A stretch of DNA of 11,442 bases from JAWLBW01 sp041687475 (lineage in GTDB: Bacteria > J088 > JAWLBW01), in contig JAWLBW010000135.1 in assembly GCA_041687475.1 (NCBI GenBank), positions 1 through 11,442 on the forward strand. The letters are read 5' to 3'. The notes beneath the pieces are model-generated. The model saw only the letters and a program-made list of their open reading frames with translations, did no database searches and had not been told where the DNA came from. Positions 8,884-11,442 of the stretch are shown piece by piece (within the stretch, counting starts at the first letter, position 1; each line of letters opens with the position of its first letter). A program made the translations under genes and the position numbers.

Positions 8884-8910
8884 GCGGCCGGCGAGCGCTT
8901 TTGCTATGAT
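8882..8910 (+). promoter_or_regulatory. Promoter of the tRNA cluster
   Basis: TTGCGG (8882-8887) and TATGAT (8905-8910) are 17 nt apart. The start would be near 8917, about 50 nt before tRNA-Pro. The -35 box abuts the T-run of the preceding terminator candidate. Transcript probably covers Pro, Arg, His and Arg, and may read on to Lys. Confidence 0.75.
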
Positions 8911-8969
8911 TAAGGTTTGTACTCGGCTGCAATCTGCAGGTTTGAGACAGGCTCTTTGGAAAGAACATA

Positions 8970-9046
8970 CGGGGTGTAGCGCAGCCCGGTAGCGCGTCTG
9001 CTTTGGGAGCAGAATGTCGGGGGTTCGAATCCCTCCACCCCGACCA
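8970..9046 (+). tRNA. tRNA-Pro (anticodon TGG)
   Basis: A 77-nt cloverleaf. Acceptor CGGGGTG pairs with CACCCCG; the anticodon stem TCTGC/GCAGA encloses the loop with TGG at 9004-9006; the T-arm contains GGTTCGAATCC. The CCA end is encoded (9044-9046). It reads CCN proline codons, chiefly CCA. Confidence 0.97.
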
Positions 9047-9090
9047 TATCCCGGCACGGCGGGCTTCAGGGACGGACCGAACACTTTCGA

Positions 9091-9167
9091 GCGCCCGTAG
9101 CTCAGTTGGATAGAGCAACGGCCTTCTAAGCCGTAGGTCAGAGGTTCGAATCCTCTCGGGCGTGCCA
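9091..9167 (+). tRNA. tRNA-Arg (anticodon TCT)
   Basis: A 77-nt cloverleaf. Acceptor GCGCCCG pairs with CGGGCGT (terminal G-T); the anticodon stem ACGGC/GCCGT encloses TCT at 9125-9127; CCA is encoded. It reads AGA/AGG arginine codons, rare in the GC-rich genes here. Confidence 0.97.
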
Positions 9168-9232
9168 GTTCGACGCGGCTTACCGAGTGCCCCCTGCAGG
9201 CGCACCGGAAGCAGTAGGGTTTTCAGTTCAGT

Positions 9233-9309
9233 GGTGGCTTTAGCTCAGGCGGTAGAGCGCCAGGTTGTGGTCCTGGATGTCACGGGTTCAAGTCCCGTAA
9301 GCCACCCCA
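9233..9309 (+). tRNA. tRNA-His (anticodon GTG)
   Basis: The extra 5' G (position -1, here 9233) that identifies bacterial tRNA-His is encoded and faces C73 at 9306. Acceptor GTGGCTT pairs with AAGCCAC; the anticodon stem CCAGG/CCTGG encloses GTG at 9267-9269; CCA is encoded (9307-9309). Confidence 0.97.
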
Positions 9310-9356
9310 TTTTTCACTTCGGCCGTCGTATCGCGACCGGTCGTAGATTTTATCGA

Positions 9357-9433
9357 GCGCCCTTAGCTCAGCTGGATAGAGCATCAGGCTTCGAACCTGA
9401 GGGTCGGGGGTTCGAATCCCTCAGGGCGTACCA
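9357..9433 (+). tRNA. tRNA-Arg (anticodon TCG)
   Basis: A 77-nt cloverleaf. Acceptor GCGCCCT pairs with AGGGCGT (terminal G-T); the anticodon stem TCAGG/CCTGA encloses TCG at 9392-9394; CCA is encoded. It reads CGA-type arginine codons. It resembles the tRNA-Arg(TCT) gene in the acceptor and D-arm, so the two may share ancestry. Confidence 0.95.
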
Positions 9434-9453
9434 CTTTCAGACGAAAAAAGTCC

Positions 9454-9482
9454 TTTCCAAACGACACCTCGTCTGCTACACT
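9454..9482 (+). promoter_or_regulatory. Candidate separate promoter for tRNA-Lys
   Basis: TTTCCA (9454-9459) and TACACT (9477-9482) are 17 nt apart. It lies in the 98-nt gap before tRNA-Lys, the longest spacer in the cluster. The leader it would produce contains a stable hairpin, CCGC(TTCG)GCGG at 9499-9510. Confidence 0.45.
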
Positions 9483-9531
9483 GTTCTTTAATGTGTCGCC
9501 GCTTCGGCGGGCGATTCGACATATCGATTAT

Positions 9532-9607
<76 letters not shown>

Positions 9608-9611
9608 ATCA

Positions 9612-9653
9612 AAACAGGCACTTACGAAGTTCGTAGGTGCCTGTTTCTTTTTT
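9612..9653 (+). terminator. Strong hairpin terminator after the tRNA cluster, possibly bidirectional
   Basis: AAACAGGCACTTACGA (9612-9627) pairs with TCGTAGGTGCCTGTTT (9631-9646) in a 16-bp stem (one G-T pair) with a 3-nt loop, followed by CTTTTTT (9647-9653). On the opposite strand the stem is followed by TTTT, so it could also stop transcripts of the leftward genes on its right. Confidence 0.93.
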
Positions 9654-9705
9654 CTGATACAAATCTGATACACGAGTCAGGGCTTGTTTCCAGTCCGTGT
9701 ATCAG
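9654..9705. repeat. CTGATACA direct repeat and CTGATACACG inverted repeat beside tRNA-Lys
   Basis: CTGATACAA at 9654-9662 is repeated as CTGATACACG at 9665-9674, and its exact inverted copy CGTGTATCAG lies at 9696-9705, with 21 nt between the inverted arms. No T-run follows on either strand, so it is unlikely to be a terminator. Clusters of short direct and inverted repeats next to a tRNA 3' end resemble tyrosine-recombinase arm sites (inference). No integrase gene is in the window. Confidence 0.7.
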
Positions 9706-9745
9706 GGGGGAAGCCTCTTCGGCCACAGACCGACTGCCTCTTTTG

Positions 9746-10108
9746 TTAATCGTACTCGGGCTGGGTCTGACGCCTCAGGCGGTCTTCCTTCTCAGCGAGC
9801 ACATCGTTCACGAGCCCCTCAAGTTCGTCGTACTTGAGACGGCCACTCGCCGTAAAGTAGGTTTCCGACACCATCAGCAAGCTCATGAGCACTTGGTGGA
9901 TCAGCCAGAAAGCAGGTAGATAAAGGAGGATCTCCCATTTCCACCCGCTTTCCAGGTCGTAACCTAGAACCTTGAGGCCTGTCACGAAGAGAGAGCCTGA
10001 GGTGAGCATCTCCACCAGGCTGCCGTACTTGTGGAGGAATCCTTTCGCCATAGCCTTTCTCCTTTTTTGTTGACTCTCTTTCCACGCCTGATCTATATTC
10101 GCCGACAT
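9746..10108 (-). CDS. Small membrane protein of unknown function
   Basis: I do not recognise this family. Read from ATG 10108 it has 120 residues: a basic N-terminus (KESQQKRRKAMAKG), a moderately hydrophobic segment (SLFVTGLKVLGY), and a clear membrane helix (WEILLYLPAFWLIHQVLMSLLMV). A charged C-terminal tail follows (YDELEGLVNDVLAEKEDRLRRQ). Two starts compete. ATG 10108 has AGGAGG 12 nt upstream (10121-10126). ATG 10051 (MAKGFLHKYG) has GGAG at 7 nt, and the codons between them are unusually A-rich, so the 101-residue form may be the real one. The gene faces the tRNA cluster across the hairpin terminator and lies in the lower-GC zone. Confidence 0.65.
   Translation of the reverse strand: MSANIDQAWKESQQKRRKAMAKGFLHKYGSLVEMLTSGSLFVTGLKVLGYDLESGWKWEILLYLPAFWLIHQVLMSLLMVSETYFTASGRLKYDELEGLVNDVLAEKEDRLRRQTQPEYD
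10070..10099 (+). promoter_or_regulatory. Candidate rightward promoter inside the start region of the small membrane protein gene
   Basis: TTGACT (10070-10075) and TATATT (10094-10099) are 18 nt apart on the plus strand. A transcript would start near 10106 and be antisense to the AGGAGG site (10121-10126) and leader of the gene at 9746-10108. No plausible plus-strand protein begins there. It could be chance. Confidence 0.3.
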
Positions 10109-10301
10109 GGCAATCGCACACCTCCTGGCCTTACGCTCAATTGGCGACACGGCATGCGATTTGTGGCTCGGGCCGTACTACCTCTGTGTTTGTTCGAGAC
10201 GCTCATTGAGGCGGAGCTTGTGCGCGTTCAGGTAGGAGAGGGAGTGTAGGCCGATTCAGACGAGGAGGCGGTTGCGTTCGTTCTGGCTGAGTTGGGGGCT
10301 G

Positions 10302-10847
10302 TTACTGTGTCAGCGCCTTCCTTTTCGCCATGTCTCGTAGGGCATGCACCTGATTCAGTACTGGGGCAAACTCTGCGAGTAGCTCCTCCGACGAGCATTT
10401 GAGCATGCCCTCAGGCATGACGTTGAGTGCCCACATCAGAGTGTCCTGTCCGACCTTGTCGGCGAAGGCTGTCACGTCGTCGTCCAGATAGATACCGTGT
10501 GTCTTCTTGGTTTCCAGGAGTGGCTCCGTGACCTCGATGCTATCTTTCCGCCACATTCCTGCGCGTGTGCGCAATTCCTCGGAGGATTGGTCTTTGTGTG
10601 ACTCAGCAAGGCTGTGCAGAGCTGTGAAGACTCTCCATAGCCGCGTGATCACCTCATCCGACGCAGCATAGAGAGCCTCCAAGGCCTCCAGCTTGCGCGG
10701 GGCGAGATGCCCGTAGGTGATCTGGTGCTCCGTCGCCGCCTTTTGGAGCCACCTATCGAGCAGGGATCGCGACAAAAATCCGACCACGACGAGCGCGGTA
10801 GCAGTGCCTCCGAGCGAGGCGGTATAGTCACTGAGCCATTGCAGCAT
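10302..10847 (-). CDS. Membrane-anchored helical protein of unknown function
   Basis: A 181-residue product with one N-terminal membrane helix (GGTATALVVVGFLSRSLLDRWL, about 13-34), then an almost wholly helical, charged cytosolic part. The stretch EHQITYGHLAPRKLEALEALY resembles a pattern I have seen in a widespread family of small proteins, with one helix then EHQ-x-x-[FY]-x-x-L-x-x-[RK]; members are annotated as hypothetical and often found in accessory regions. That likeness is from memory and gives no function. No good Shine-Dalgarno site precedes ATG 10847, so the start is uncertain. It lies 193 nt upstream of the small membrane protein gene on the same strand, and 155 nt downstream of the lipoprotein gene. 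Confidence 0.7.
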   Translation of the reverse strand: MLQWLSDYTASLGGTATALVVVGFLSRSLLDRWLQKAATEHQITYGHLAPRKLEALEALYAASDEVITRLWRVFTALHSLAESHKDQSSEELRTRAGMWRKDSIEVTEPLLETKKTHGIYLDDDVTAFADKVGQDTLMWALNVMPEGMLKCSSEELLAEFAPVLNQVHALRDMAKRKALTQ

Positions 10848-11002
10848 TCACACAAGATACCGCAGCTATCGACCGCCCGCCAACCGACCGCCCTACCTAT
10901 CCAGGCGAGGGTAGACGGTGAAACAAAGGAGCTGCAGCGCAGTCCGTATATGATTTTGAGTTGCTGAAACGCGTCGTAGGAGCCAAGCCTTAGGCTCAGA
11001 CA

Positions 11003-11347
11003 CTATGGTTGGCAGGCGATATAGCCTTCCATTTCTGGCTTTTTAGTCGTTGAGACTCGGCCTTCGCTATCACTGGAAATATGTGTACTAGTACCCGTCT
11101 TGGACGTGAGGACTTCGTATCTATCCTCGCCGCCGCAGATTTCAGCAGCCCGTCGATGCCAATACTGGACAATGGTAGCTTTGGAAACGAAAGCATTACC
11201 TCGGTAATGAACGTAGTGCTCTTTCCCGCCCCTCACCGCGAAATCTTCATAGCCACCCCGAAATCCCGAAGCTTGATAGGGGGTGGCGCAGCAAGCAGAG
11301 AGAAGGAAGGGTACTGAAAGAGCCATGATGGTGGTTTTTAGCTTCAC
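11003..11347 (-). CDS. Lipoprotein of the CC0125/CC1285 type, unknown function
   Basis: A 114-residue secreted lipoprotein. I chose GTG at 11347: it gives a compact lipoprotein signal (VKLKTTIMALSVPFLLSAC) with lipobox LSAC and C19 as the lipidated residue. AGAGG (complement of 11354-11358) lies 6 nt upstream, and a good promoter precedes it. An upstream in-frame ATG at 11407 overlaps the -35 box and is rejected. The mature part starts CATPYQASGFRGGYED and continues with YRGNAFVSK and RRAAEICGG. This pattern (TPYQ-x-x-GF-x-GGY, GN-x-F, RAAE) recalls the family annotated as CC0125/CC1285 lipoproteins (from memory). The C-terminal ~35 residues are Ser/Thr/Lys-rich. The role is unknown; the anchor is probably in the outer membrane, facing the periplasm. 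Confidence 0.8.
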   Translation of the reverse strand: MKLKTTIMALSVPFLLSACCATPYQASGFRGGYEDFAVRGGKEHYVHYRGNAFVSKATIVQYWHRRAAEICGGEDRYEVLTSKTGTSTHISSDSEGRVSTTKKPEMEGYIACQP

Positions 11348-11378
11348 CGGGTACCTCTGTCGTTTGGAAAGCTGTGGT

Positions 11379-11407
11379 ATCATAGCCATAAAGCTTGGAT
11401 GGTGCAA
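11379..11407 (-). promoter_or_regulatory. Promoter of the lipoprotein gene
   Basis: On the minus strand TTGCAC (complement of 11402-11407) and TATGAT (complement of 11379-11384) are exactly 17 nt apart. The start would be near 11372, leaving a leader of about 25 nt before GTG 11347. This supports the GTG start and shows that the gene is transcribed independently of anything to its right. Confidence 0.75.
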
Positions 11408-11442
11408 GACTTGCGCGCGTTTAGGGCTGAAGCGAATAGTCC

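Noticed and set aside
8642..9205. A long minus-strand open frame across the 3' end of rdgB and the first tRNAs.
   Set aside because: It is antisense to tRNA genes; such frames often appear in databases because the T-arm and D-arm translate into repeated motifs such as GxxRTxD, but it is not a gene.
10151..10301. A minus-strand reading frame downstream of the gene at 10302-10847 that looks protein-like (LSQNERNRLLV, stop, then IGLHSLSYLNAHKLRLNER) as if it were the decayed 3' end of a gene.
   Set aside because: It is short, has an internal stop, no start or ribosome site, and I recognise no family in it; chance cannot be excluded.
10980..10997. Inverted repeat GAGCC-N8-GGCTC just downstream of the lipoprotein stop codon.
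   Set aside because: Only 5 bp with no T-run on the relevant strand; too weak to call a terminator.
9608..11442. CRISPR array or known defence system in the accessory part.
   Set aside because: No regularly spaced direct repeats were seen and none of the proteins shows a nuclease, helicase, TIR or other defence domain.

Overview
The window looks like a stretch of a GC-rich (about 60-65% by eye) proteobacterial chromosome, most likely from the gammaproteobacteria. The evidence is a phosphoserine phosphatase with two ACT domains, rph directly followed by rdgB, tRNA genes with encoded CCA in the order Pro-Arg-His-Arg-Lys, and groES under a CIRCE operator. CIRCE/HrcA control of groESL is typical of alpha-, beta- and Xanthomonadales-type lineages rather than of enterics. 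I cannot name the species.

Left part (1-2668). The 5' part of groES runs leftwards off the edge from a sigma70-type promoter whose start region is covered by a CIRCE inverted repeat. A roughly 530-nt divergent spacer follows, then serB (serine biosynthesis). serB overlaps by 13 nt a small protein that fuses a degenerate response-regulator receiver domain to a PilZ domain. This puts serB in one transcript with a probable c-di-GMP effector.

Middle part (2669-8777). A heptanucleotide repeat separates the REC-PilZ gene from a convergent ABC-F translation-factor ATPase gene. Divergent from the ABC-F gene is a soluble orphan histidine kinase behind a near-consensus promoter. Next in the same direction come a periplasmic N-acetylmuramoyl-L-alanine amidase, RNase PH (rph, overlapping the amidase gene by 74 nt) and the XTP/dITP pyrophosphatase gene rdgB. 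The last two are housekeeping functions: tRNA 3'-end trimming and nucleotide-pool cleaning. rph lies just upstream of a five-gene tRNA cluster.

tRNA cluster (8882-9653). A terminator and a strong promoter precede tRNA-Pro(UGG), tRNA-Arg(UCU), tRNA-His(GUG), tRNA-Arg(UCG) and tRNA-Lys(CUU). The cluster ends in an excellent hairpin terminator.

Right part (9654-11442). Just past tRNA-Lys the base composition drops to about 45-55% GC. Short direct and inverted repeats (CTGATACA family) appear and the genes become unfamiliar: two small membrane-associated proteins and a CC0125/CC1285-type lipoprotein with its own good promoter, all on the minus strand. This looks like the edge of a horizontally acquired island at the 3' end of tRNA-Lys, but no integrase and no second copy of the tRNA end lies inside the window. 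Two families of 7-nt-phased repeats, AGATCSC and RATGGYC, are scattered in the core intergenic spaces.
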